NCBI GenBank assembly: GCA_021737875.1 | Contig: JAIPDD010000007.1 | Location: 1 to 40,159 of the forward strand | Source: Sulfuritalea sp. | GTDB taxonomy: Bacteria > Pseudomonadota > Gammaproteobacteria > Burkholderiales > Burkholderiaceae_C | Direction: 5' to 3' | DNA: 40,159 bases | Shown: positions 33,463 through 40,159 of the stretch, piece after piece | Layout: each line of letters begins with the position of its first letter | Position numbering within the stretch: the first letter of the stretch is position 1 | Made by a program: the position numbers and the translations under genes | Notes under the pieces: generated by a model | Databases searched by the model: none | What the model was told of the DNA's origin: nothing | Seen by the model: the letters and a program-made list of their open reading frames with translations, nothing else

Positions 33463-34560
33463 ATGTCGTTCCAATCCCTGATGTCAGGCGCAACTTTGTG
33501 CGCTGTTGTATTGAGTTTGAGCGCCTGCTCTAAACCCGCAGTCACCGAGGAACCCGTGCGGGCTGTCAAGGTCATGACCGTGGGCACGGAGGCCATGCAA
33601 TCAGGCTCCGAATACGCTGGTGAGGTTCGTGCCCGTGTGGAGTCGCGCTTGGGCTTTCGGGTGGGAGGCAAGATCGTGCGCCGCCAAGCGGAGCTTGGGC
33701 AGCGTGTCAAAGTCGGTGATGTATTAGCCCAGTTGGATGCACAGGATTTGAAGCTCGCCAGCGAAGCAGCGCGGGCTCAGCTCTACGCGGCAAGCACCAA
33801 CCGGGATTTAGCGGCCGCCGATTTCAAACGCTTCAAAGACTTGCGTGACCAAAATTTCATCAGTGCAGCGGAGTTGGAGCGGCGTGAGGCCAGCCTCAAA
33901 GCGGCCCAGGCCCAGGTGGACCAAGCCCAAGCCCAGTTTTCTGGGCAAGGCAACCAAGCGGCGTATGCCGCCCTGGTGGCCGATACGGCAGGTGTGGTGA
34001 CCGCGGTAGAGGCTGAAGTGGGTCAGGTCGTTGGTGCTGGAACACCGGTGGTTCGCATTGCCCAAGACGGTCCGCGCGATGTGGTGTTTTCCGTTCCAGA
34101 AGACAAAATTTTAAAAATCAAAATTGGGTCAGAGGTGTCGATTCGAACATGGGCTAACCCCACCGTATTTAAAGGCAGCGTCCGCGAAGTGGCTGCCAGC
34201 GCCGACCCAGTGACCCGAACTTTTAGTGTCAAGGTCACCATGCAAGCGAAAGAGGCTTTGCCTTTGGGCGTCACCGTATCTGTGACCCCGCAGTCCTTAG
34301 ACCGCTCTGGCCCGGCGGTCATCAAGTTACCTACCAGTGCGTTTCACCACGACGGAAAAAATGCAGCGGTGTGGGTGCTTGACCCGGCACAGATGACGGT
34401 CAAGTTGCAGTCCGTTGTGATTGCCACCGCCGATGGCAATGACGTTGTTGTGTCGCAAGGTTTACAGCCCGGTTTGCAGGTCGTTGCAGCAGGGGTGCAT
34501 GTGCTTTCGCCTGGTCAAAAAGTGACGGTGTACCAAGAAAAACCAGCACCAGCGAAGTGA
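33463..34560 (+). CDS. RND efflux periplasmic adaptor (membrane fusion) lipoprotein
   Basis: The product is 365 aa of the HlyD/AcrA-type family. A lipoprotein signal is present: MSFQSLMSGATLCAVVLSLS, then lipobox LSAC with the acylated Cys at residue 22. The mature protein has the barrel-sandwich half LGFRVGGKIVRRQAELGQRV, a helical hairpin (residues ~105-155, rich in Ala/Gln/Leu) and the second sandwich half VADTAGVVTAVEAEVGQVV. Beta-barrel and membrane-proximal domains follow. It bridges the RND pump to an outer-membrane channel. It is the first gene of a two-gene operon, 7 bp before the pump gene. No outer-membrane factor gene is attached, so a TolC-like protein from elsewhere must be recruited. 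Confidence 0.94.
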   Translation: MSFQSLMSGATLCAVVLSLSACSKPAVTEEPVRAVKVMTVGTEAMQSGSEYAGEVRARVESRLGFRVGGKIVRRQAELGQRVKVGDVLAQLDAQDLKLASEAARAQLYAASTNRDLAAADFKRFKDLRDQNFISAAELERREASLKAAQAQVDQAQAQFSGQGNQAAYAALVADTAGVVTAVEAEVGQVVGAGTPVVRIAQDGPRDVVFSVPEDKILKIKIGSEVSIRTWANPTVFKGSVREVAASADPVTRTFSVKVTMQAKEALPLGVTVSVTPQSLDRSGPAVIKLPTSAFHHDGKNAAVWVLDPAQMTVKLQSVVIATADGNDVVVSQGLQPGLQVVAAGVHVLSPGQKVTVYQEKPAPAK

Positions 34561-34567
34561 GCTGAAG

Positions 34568-37500
34568 ATGAACCCAAACCTTCCGAATTCACCCCAGCCT
34601 AAAGAAGCTTTCAATCTTTCCAAATGGGCGCTAGACCACGCTGCACTCACGCGTTACCTGATGGTGGTTTTGATGGTCTTGGGCCTGGCCGCGTATTTCC
34701 AGCTCGGTCAAGACGAAGACCCACCATTTACCTTCCGCTTGATGGTGGTCAAGGCGTATTGGCCCGGTGCGACCGCGCAGCAAATGGCCGAGCAGGTCAC
34801 GGACAAAATTGAGCGCACGCTACAAGAGGTTCCGCACGCAGACAAAATTCGCAGCTTTTCCAAGCCCGGCGAGACGACGGTTCTTTTTCAGTTGAAAGAC
34901 TCCACCAAGGCCGGCGAGGTCGCCAACATTTGGTACACCGTTCGCAAAAAAGTTGGCGATATGCGTGCCACCTTGCCGGGCGGGGTTTTAGGCCCGTTTT
35001 TTAATGACGAGTTTGGCGATGTGTATGGCGTGATTTACGCCCTAGAGGCCGATGGTTTTTCCAGTGCAGAAGTCAAAGACTTTGCTGACGAGATTCGGCA
35101 AAAACTACTGAGGGTAGCCGACGTCAACAAAGTCGAGCTATTTGGGGTGCAGGACGAAAAACTCTACATTAATATTTCGCAAAAACGCCTGTCCCAATTG
35201 GGGCTGGATATGAACCACATCCTGGCGCAATTGTCGCAACAAAATGCGGTAGAAAGTGCGGGCACATTGCAAACGCCTTTGGATGTGTTGCAAGTGCGGG
35301 TTGCGGGGCAGTTCGACGCCATAGAGCAACTTGCGGCGATGCCGATTCGTGGAAGTTCAGGCAACCAGTTGCGCTTGGGTGATATCGCTGACATTCAACG
35401 TGGCTTGATCCATCCGCCCCAAGTCAAAGTGCACTACCAAGGCAAACCAGTCGTAGCTTTGGGTATTTCGATGGCCAAGGGAGGCGATATTTTGGCCTTG
35501 GGGAAATCACTGAAAAACAAAGTGACAAGCATCAATGCGGAGTTGCCTGCAGGCTTGCGTTTGGTGGAAGTTCAAGACCAGCCAACGGCGGTGTCTAAAT
35601 CAGTGAACGAATTTGTCAGTGTGTTGATCGAGGCGATCGTGATCGTGTTGGGGGTCAGCTTTGTCGCGCTCGGCCTGCATCGCCGCTCGGGTGTCCATGC
35701 CTGGTACCGGCGTTATTACGTCGATATGCGTCCCGGCTTGGTGGTCGGTATTACGATTCCCTTGGTTTTGGCGGTGACGTTTTTGGGGATGTATTACTGG
35801 GGCATTGGCCTGCACAAAATTTCGCTTGGCTCGTTGATCATTGCCCTGGGCTTGTTGGTGGATGACGCGATCATCGCCGTTGAGATGATGGTACGAAAAA
35901 TGGAAGAGGGCTACGACAAAGTTCGTGCTGCAACCTTTGCCTATGAAATTACTGCGATGCCCATGTTGACAGGCACTTTGATTACGGCCGTGGGATTCTT
36001 GCCGATCGGTATTGCCCAGTCGACTGTTGGGGAATACACCTTTGCAATTTTTGGGGTGACCGTATTGGCCTTGGTGCTCAGCTGGTTGGTGTCGGTGTAT
36101 TTCGTTCCTTACTTGGGAACGGTGCTGCTCAAAGTCAAGCCCCACCATGCGGGCCAGGCCAGCGAGGAGTTGTTTGATACGCCTTTTTACAACAGCTTTC
36201 GCACGGCTGTGAACTGGTGTGTATTACACCGCTGGATCACCATCGGCATCATGGTTGCGACCTTTGGTTTGGGTATCGTGGGGATGGGCAAAGTGCAGCA
36301 GCAGTTTTTCCCAGACTCAAGCCGCCCCGAGGTTTTGCTCGATGTTTGGTATCCCGAGGGAACCGCATTTGCGGCCAATGAAGCCACAACTCAGCGCATT
36401 GAGGCGCGTTTAATGAAGGAGGCCGGCGTTGAAAGTGTCTCCACGTGGATTGGCTCGGGCGTTCCTCGTTTTTATTTGCCACTGGACGCCATCTTTCCTC
36501 AGTCCAATGTGTCGCAATTCATTATCTTGCCGCAAGACTTGAAGCGAAGGGAGTCTTTGCGTATTGGGCTCCCCGCTTTGATGGCCCAAGAATTTCCTGA
36601 GGTGCGCGCCCGCGTGAAAATACTGCCCAATGGGCCGCCGATTGCGTATCCCGTGCAGTTTCGCGTGCTTGGAGACAATCCCGATGTACTGCGCTTGCGC
36701 GCCAATGAGGTGAAAGAAATTTTGCGTGCCAACGCGCACATGCGCGGAGTCAATGACAACTGGAACGAACCCGTCAAAGTCTTGCGTTTAGAGGTGGACC
36801 AGAGCAAGGCGCGGGCTTTAGGTGTGACCAGTCAGTCGATTGCGCAAGCGTCTAAAACCATGCTGTCTGGCACTACGGTGGGACAGTTTCGTGAAGGCGA
36901 CAAGCTCATTGACATCGTCTTACGCCAACCCGAAGATGAGCGCAATGCGATTACCGATATTGGCAATGCCTATTTGCCTACTGCGAGTGGAAAATCCATT
37001 CCTTTAACGCAAATTGCCAAACCCACGTTTGCGTGGGAGCCCGGCGTTTTATGGCGGGATGGACGGGATTACGCAATCACCGTTCAAGGTGACATCATCG
37101 AAGGCCTGCAAGGGGCAACGGTCACTGCCGAGCTTGTGCCCAGTCTGCGCGCTTTGGAAAAGACTTGGAAAGCACAAGGCGACAGTGCCTACCGCATTGA
37201 GGTTGCCGGCGCAGTGGAAGAAAGCAGCAAGGGCTCAAGTTCGATCGCTGCTGGAATTCCCATCATGCTGTTTATTACGTTTACGCTTTTGATGCTGCAA
37301 CTGCACAGCTTTAGCCGTGCCATGCTGGTCTTTTTGACGGGACCACTGGGAATTGCCGGCGTAGCCGCTGCGTTGCTGGTCTCTGGCCGGCCGTTTGGAT
37401 TTGTCGCACTCTTGGGCGTTATTGCTTTAATGGGAATGATTCAGCGCAACTCTGTCATTTTGATTGACCAAATTGAGCAAGACCGCGCCAACGGGGTGCC

Positions 37501-37735
37501 CGCTTGGGATGCCATTGTGGAGTCTGCGGTGCGGCGTTTGCGGCCTATCGTGCTGACTGCTGCGGCTGCTGTATTGGCGATGATCCCCTTGTCGCGTTCA
37601 GTTTTCTGGGGCCCGATGGCTATTGCCATCATGGGTGGGCTGATTGTGGCCACGGTTTTAACTTTGCTTGCGCTTCCAGCGATGTATGCCGCTTGGTTCA
37701 AGGTCCGCCGCGAGGCCCCGGCCCCCGCGGTATGA
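34568..37735 (+). CDS. RND efflux pump permease (AcrB/hydrophobe-amphiphile type)
   Basis: The product is 1055 aa with the duplicated RND plan: helix 1, large periplasmic loop, helices 2-6, helix 7, second loop, helices 8-12. The proton-relay aspartate pair is in LGLLVDDAIIAVEMM near residue 431 (helix 4). The conserved helix-11 region LGVIALMGMIQRNSVILIDQIE and the opening PPFTFRLMVVKAYWPGATAQQMAEQV are typical. It should export amphiphilic drugs, detergents or lipophilic metabolites by proton antiport. The start is the ATG at 34568, 7 bp after the adaptor stop. The substrate is unknown. Opposite lie the squalene genes hpnCDE, but no functional link is shown. Confidence 0.95.
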   Translation: MNPNLPNSPQPKEAFNLSKWALDHAALTRYLMVVLMVLGLAAYFQLGQDEDPPFTFRLMVVKAYWPGATAQQMAEQVTDKIERTLQEVPHADKIRSFSKPGETTVLFQLKDSTKAGEVANIWYTVRKKVGDMRATLPGGVLGPFFNDEFGDVYGVIYALEADGFSSAEVKDFADEIRQKLLRVADVNKVELFGVQDEKLYINISQKRLSQLGLDMNHILAQLSQQNAVESAGTLQTPLDVLQVRVAGQFDAIEQLAAMPIRGSSGNQLRLGDIADIQRGLIHPPQVKVHYQGKPVVALGISMAKGGDILALGKSLKNKVTSINAELPAGLRLVEVQDQPTAVSKSVNEFVSVLIEAIVIVLGVSFVALGLHRRSGVHAWYRRYYVDMRPGLVVGITIPLVLAVTFLGMYYWGIGLHKISLGSLIIALGLLVDDAIIAVEMMVRKMEEGYDKVRAATFAYEITAMPMLTGTLITAVGFLPIGIAQSTVGEYTFAIFGVTVLALVLSWLVSVYFVPYLGTVLLKVKPHHAGQASEELFDTPFYNSFRTAVNWCVLHRWITIGIMVATFGLGIVGMGKVQQQFFPDSSRPEVLLDVWYPEGTAFAANEATTQRIEARLMKEAGVESVSTWIGSGVPRFYLPLDAIFPQSNVSQFIILPQDLKRRESLRIGLPALMAQEFPEVRARVKILPNGPPIAYPVQFRVLGDNPDVLRLRANEVKEILRANAHMRGVNDNWNEPVKVLRLEVDQSKARALGVTSQSIAQASKTMLSGTTVGQFREGDKLIDIVLRQPEDERNAITDIGNAYLPTASGKSIPLTQIAKPTFAWEPGVLWRDGRDYAITVQGDIIEGLQGATVTAELVPSLRALEKTWKAQGDSAYRIEVAGAVEESSKGSSSIAAGIPIMLFITFTLLMLQLHSFSRAMLVFLTGPLGIAGVAAALLVSGRPFGFVALLGVIALMGMIQRNSVILIDQIEQDRANGVPAWDAIVESAVRRLRPIVLTAAAAVLAMIPLSRSVFWGPMAIAIMGGLIVATVLTLLALPAMYAAWFKVRREAPAPAV

Positions 37736-37743
37736 ACGCAGGT

Positions 37744-37749
37744 TAAAAT
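37744..37749 (+). promoter_or_regulatory. Possible -10 for the tRNA-Leu/tig unit
   Basis: TAAAAT (5 of 6 to consensus) lies 8 bp after the pump stop and is followed by a GC-rich discriminator, as in stable-RNA promoters. A matching -35 would fall at the end of the pump gene and is not evident. It would give a ~75-nt leader before the tRNA. Confidence 0.35.
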
Positions 37750-37831
37750 AGTCGGCTGACCGATTTCAAACGATCTGCTGGAGAACGGCTGCGCCTTGGT
37801 GCGGTTTGAACAGCGGGTTGGTGAATATTTA

Positions 37832-37918
37832 GCGCGGGTGGCGAAATTGGTAGACGCACCAGGTTTAGGTCCTGACGGTAGCAATACTGTGGGGGTTCGA
37901 GTCCCCCCCCGCGCACCA
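37832..37918 (+). tRNA. tRNA-Leu (anticodon UAG)
   Basis: The 87-nt cloverleaf has acceptor stem GCGCGGG (37832-37838) paired with CCCGCGC (37908-37914), discriminator A and an encoded CCA. The D-arm GCGAAATTGGTAGACGC has the class II form. The anticodon stem CAGG/CCTG flanks loop TTTAGGT with anticodon TAG at 37866-37868. A long variable arm of the leucine class follows, then T-arm GGGGG-TTCGAGT-CCCCC. It reads CUN codons. Confidence 0.97.
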
Positions 37919-37945
37919 CCCATTTGAGTAGTATTTGAAAACTTC

Positions 37946-37992
37946 GGGGCAGCCTGTAGCCATTGTGGGGCTAGTAGCTGCCCCTATTATTT
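37946..37992 (+). promoter_or_regulatory. Two-tier hairpin in the tig leader
   Basis: GGGGCAGC (37946-37953) pairs perfectly with GCTGCCCC (37977-37984). Inside, after a 3x3 internal loop, TAGCC (37957-37961) pairs with GGCTA (37969-37973) around a 7-nt loop. TATTATTT follows, and then the tig Shine-Dalgarno AGGAG. It may terminate the tRNA-Leu transcript, attenuate read-through into tig or act at the tig leader. The interrupted U-run makes a simple terminator uncertain. Confidence 0.65.
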
Positions 37993-38003
37993 AGGAGCAT
38001 CCC

Positions 38004-39314
38004 ATGACCGTGATCGTTGAAACTTTGGAAAAATTAGAACGCAAAATCACCTTGAACTTGCCAGTTGGCACGATTCAATCCGAAGTAGAAACCCGTTTGC
38101 GCAAACTCGCCCGTACGGTCAAGATGGATGGCTTTCGTCCCGGAAAAGTGCCCATGAACGTGGTGACACAGCGCTATGGCTACTCCGTGCACTACGAAGT
38201 CATGAACGACAAAGTCGGCGAAGCCTTTGCAGCGGCGACCAACCAAGCCAAATTGCGCGTTGCAGGTCAACCGAAAATCACCGAAGCCACTGGCGCAGAA
38301 GAAGGCCAAATGGCTTTTGACGCTATTTTTGAGGTATTTCCTGAAGTCAAGATTGGTGATCTCACGACTGCGGAAGTCGAGAAAATCAAGGCCGAAGTAT
38401 CAGACGCAGCGATCGATAAAACCATCGATATTTTGCGTAAGCAACGCCGCACCTTTTCACAGCGCCCCCATGACGCTGCGGCAGAGGACACTGACCGCGT
38501 CACCGTGGATTTCGAAGGAAAAATCGACGGAGAAGTTTTTGAAGGTGGCAAGGCTGAAGGCTTCCAATTCATCTTGGGCGACGGCCAAATGCTCAAAGAA
38601 TTTGAAGAAGCCACCCGTGGCATGAAGTTTGGCGAAAGCAAAACGTTCCCATTGGCATTCCCTGCCGAATACCATGGAAAAGATGTGGCTGGTAAAACGG
38701 CCGATTTCATGGTCACGTTGAAGAAAGTCGAAGCAGCACATTTGCCTGAAGTGGATGACGCTTTGGCAAAGGCCTTGGGCATTGCTGCCGCTAATGTAGA
38801 AGGCTTGCGCGCCGACATTCGCAAAAACCTAGAACGCGAAGTCAAATCACGCTTGCAAGGCCGCAACAAGCAAGCCGTGATGGATGCCTTGGTTTCTAAA
38901 TCGGAGCTGGACTTGCCTAAAGCCAGCGTGCAGTCGGAAGTGGACCGCCTGATCGAAGGTGCGCGTGCAGACCTCAAGCAACGCGGCATCAAAGACGCTG
39001 ACAAAGCACCTATTCCTGCCGAAATGTTCACCCCCCAGGCAGAGCGCCGCGTGCGCCTAGGATTGGTAGTGGCAGAGCTGGTGCGCGCCAATGCCTTGCA
39101 TGCGAACCACGACCAGATCAAAGCCCATATCGACGAACTCGCGGCCAGCTATGAAAAACCAGCAGATGTTGTGCGTTGGTATTACGGCGACAACCGCCGC
39201 ATGGCAGAAGTCGAAGCGGTCGTGATTGAGAACAACGTGACCGAGTTTGTCCTGGCCAAGGCCAAGGTTTCTGAAAAACAGGTCACATTTGACGAGTTGA
39301 TGGGGCAGAATTAA
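38004..39314 (+). CDS. tig: Trigger factor, ribosome-associated chaperone and prolyl isomerase
   Basis: The product is 436 aa, full length. The N-terminal ribosome-binding domain contains GFRPGKVPMNVV, the loop that docks on ribosomal protein L23. The FKBP-type PPIase domain (~residues 155-240) has DRVTVDFEGKIDGEVFEGG and FPLAFPAEYHGKDVAGK. The C-terminal helical arms form the substrate cradle. It shields nascent chains at the exit tunnel. AGGAG lies 6 nt before the ATG. It follows tRNA-Leu by 85 bp, a gap that holds the large hairpin, and is followed by clpP after 21 bp, the widely conserved tig-clpP-clpX order. Confidence 0.97.
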   Translation: MTVIVETLEKLERKITLNLPVGTIQSEVETRLRKLARTVKMDGFRPGKVPMNVVTQRYGYSVHYEVMNDKVGEAFAAATNQAKLRVAGQPKITEATGAEEGQMAFDAIFEVFPEVKIGDLTTAEVEKIKAEVSDAAIDKTIDILRKQRRTFSQRPHDAAAEDTDRVTVDFEGKIDGEVFEGGKAEGFQFILGDGQMLKEFEEATRGMKFGESKTFPLAFPAEYHGKDVAGKTADFMVTLKKVEAAHLPEVDDALAKALGIAAANVEGLRADIRKNLEREVKSRLQGRNKQAVMDALVSKSELDLPKASVQSEVDRLIEGARADLKQRGIKDADKAPIPAEMFTPQAERRVRLGLVVAELVRANALHANHDQIKAHIDELAASYEKPADVVRWYYGDNRRMAEVEAVVIENNVTEFVLAKAKVSEKQVTFDELMGQN

Positions 39315-39335
39315 GCCCACTTATTTGGAGAAGCT

Positions 39336-39965
39336 ATGAACGTGAAATTTGCAATACCAAGCGCATATGAAACCCAAGCCCTAGGCATGGTCCCCATGGT
39401 GATCGAGCAATCTGGCCGGGGCGAGCGCTCGTATGACATTTATTCGCGTCTGCTCAAAGAACGCGTTATTTTTCTGGTCGGGCCCGTGAATGACCAAACG
39501 GCGAATTTGGTGGTCGCCCAGTTGTTGTTTTTAGAAAGTGAAAACCCCGACAAGGATATTTCTTTCTACATCAACTCACCCGGCGGATCTGTGAGCGCAG
39601 GCATGGCGATTTTTGACACCATGAACTTCATCAAGCCCGATGTATCTACCCTGTGCATCGGCATGGCGGCAAGCATGGGCGCCTTTTTGCTGACAGCGGG
39701 TGCCAAAGGCAAGCGTTTTTGCTTGCCCAACTCCAAGGTCATGATTCACCAACCCTTGGGCGGAACCCAAGGCCAAGCCACAGAAATTGAAATTCATGCC
39801 CGCGAAATTCTCAAAACACGCGAGCAATTGAACAAGATTTTGGCGGAACGCACAGGCCAGCCGCTGGAGAAAATTGAACGCGATACGGAGCGGGATTACT
39901 ACCTGTCCGCCGAAGAATCCAAAGAATATGGGTTAATTGACCAGGTTATTTCAAAACGCCCTTGA
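39336..39965 (+). CDS. clpP: ATP-dependent Clp protease proteolytic subunit
   Basis: The product is 209 aa. The catalytic triad is complete: S113 in [14 protein letters not shown]138 in VMIHQPLGG and D187 in [22 protein letters not shown] is the oxyanion/Gly-rich segment. A short N-terminal propeptide like that of E. coli is likely. Fourteen subunits form the degradation barrel that receives unfolded substrates from ClpX or ClpA. TTTGGAG lies upstream of the ATG. It is co-transcribed with tig and separated from clpX by an intrinsic terminator. Confidence 0.98.
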   Translation: MNVKFAIPSAYETQALGMVPMVIEQSGRGERSYDIYSRLLKERVIFLVGPVNDQTANLVVAQLLFLESENPDKDISFYINSPGGSVSAGMAIFDTMNFIKPDVSTLCIGMAASMGAFLLTAGAKGKRFCLPNSKVMIHQPLGGTQGQATEIEIHAREILKTREQLNKILAERTGQPLEKIERDTERDYYLSAEESKEYGLIDQVISKRP

Positions 39966-39994
39966 AAACCACCGGTTAAAGCACTATCTACAAC

Positions 39995-40025
39995 GGTGTC
40001 TTTCTCATAGAAAGGCGCCTTTTTT
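39995..40025 (+). terminator. Intrinsic terminator between clpP and clpX
   Basis: GGTGTCTTTC (39995-40004) pairs with GAAAGGCGCC (40010-40019) over 10 bp, with two G-U pairs, around a TCATA loop. Six T and then ATTT follow. It implies that clpX needs its own promoter or depends on partial read-through. Confidence 0.85.
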
Positions 40026-40068
40026 ATTTGGTTATCATTGCGTAAATTAGCGAAAAGGCAAAAGTCCC

Positions 40069-40159
40069 ATGGCCGATAAAAAAGGCGCTTCTGGCGAAAA
40101 AAATCTGTACTGCTCTTTTTGCGGAAAGAGCCAGCACGAAGTTAAAAAGCTGATCGCTG
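40069..40159 (+). CDS. clpX: ClpX ATPase subunit, N-terminal fragment (cut by window edge)
   Basis: Only the first 30 codons are inside the window, so the ORF track omits it. The peptide starts [20 protein letters not shown] and continues [10 protein letters not shown], which is the beginning of the ClpX zinc-binding domain; the first Cys pair is the CSFC. Position after tig and clpP confirms the identity. ClpX unfolds tagged substrates and feeds them to ClpP. The start is the ATG at 40069, with only weak AAAAGG purines upstream. A TAAATT (40043-40048) may be its -10 after the clpP terminator, with no good -35. Confidence 0.93.
   Translation, partial: MADKKGASGEKNLYCSFCGKSQHEVKKLIA

Noticed and set aside
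1-40159. CRISPR arrays, insertion sequences, prophage genes or attachment sites
   Set aside because: No regular repeat-spacer pattern, transposase, integrase or phage structural gene was found on either strand; the tRNA-Leu 3' end is not duplicated nearby as far as I can see.

Overview
The window is a compact, gene-dense, moderately GC-rich bacterial chromosome segment. Gene content and protein style point to a betaproteobacterium of the order Burkholderiales, most likely family Comamonadaceae. The clues are tolQRA without ybgC, RibB with a decayed GTP cyclohydrolase domain, abundant Tct (tripartite tricarboxylate) transport, hpnCDE squalene genes, and the tRNA-Leu/tig/clpP/clpX order. The genus cannot be fixed from the sequence alone. 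No mobile element, prophage, CRISPR array or obvious foreign island is visible. Nearly all of the DNA is coding and no gene-free gap exceeds about 160 bases.

Layout. 1-2.6 kb: a LysR regulator cut by the left edge is divergent from a pirin/DoxX/flavodoxin-like operon (probable quinone or redox stress), which ends in a strong hairpin terminator. 2.7-5.8 kb: an MsbA-type ABC exporter is translationally coupled to an LplT-like MFS carrier (possible lipid handling). 5.8-10.2 kb: the tRNA hydroxylase trhO and DNA polymerase III alpha (dnaE) diverge from a short shared promoter region that contains a perfect palindrome. 10.2-12.9 kb: an NMT1/SsuA-type ABC importer operon sits behind a TGTATACA-type operator. 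13.0-18.9 kb, minus strand: hslR, ribBX, ribH, nusB, an aminotransferase and tolQRA. 18.9-25 kb: a TctD/TctE two-component system is divergent from tctCBA plus a fumarylacetoacetate-hydrolase-family enzyme. This is a regulated uptake-plus-catabolism unit for an unidentified carboxylate.

24.9-30.1 kb: dusC and hemH on minus, a HAD hydrolase on plus, and a penicillin-acylase-family amidase on minus. 30.2-33.3 kb, minus: hpnE-hpnD-hpnC (transcribed C, D, E), which together convert farnesyl diphosphate to squalene for hopanoids. 33.4-37.7 kb: a two-gene RND efflux pump whose predicted promoter overlaps a TetR-like operator. 37.8-40.2 kb: tRNA-Leu(UAG), trigger factor, clpP and the start of clpX, i.e. 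nascent-chain folding and proteolysis.

I did not find a clearly new multi-gene system. The most interesting signals are regulatory. Several genes (pirin, trhO, dnaE, HAD, hpnC) have a -10-like hexamer only 6-9 nt before a start codon that lacks a Shine-Dalgarno, which suggests leaderless mRNAs. There is a large two-tier hairpin just before the tig ribosome-binding site. The dusC tail is encoded antisense to a conserved part of the FAH gene. The Tct unit has tandem repeats placed over its -35.
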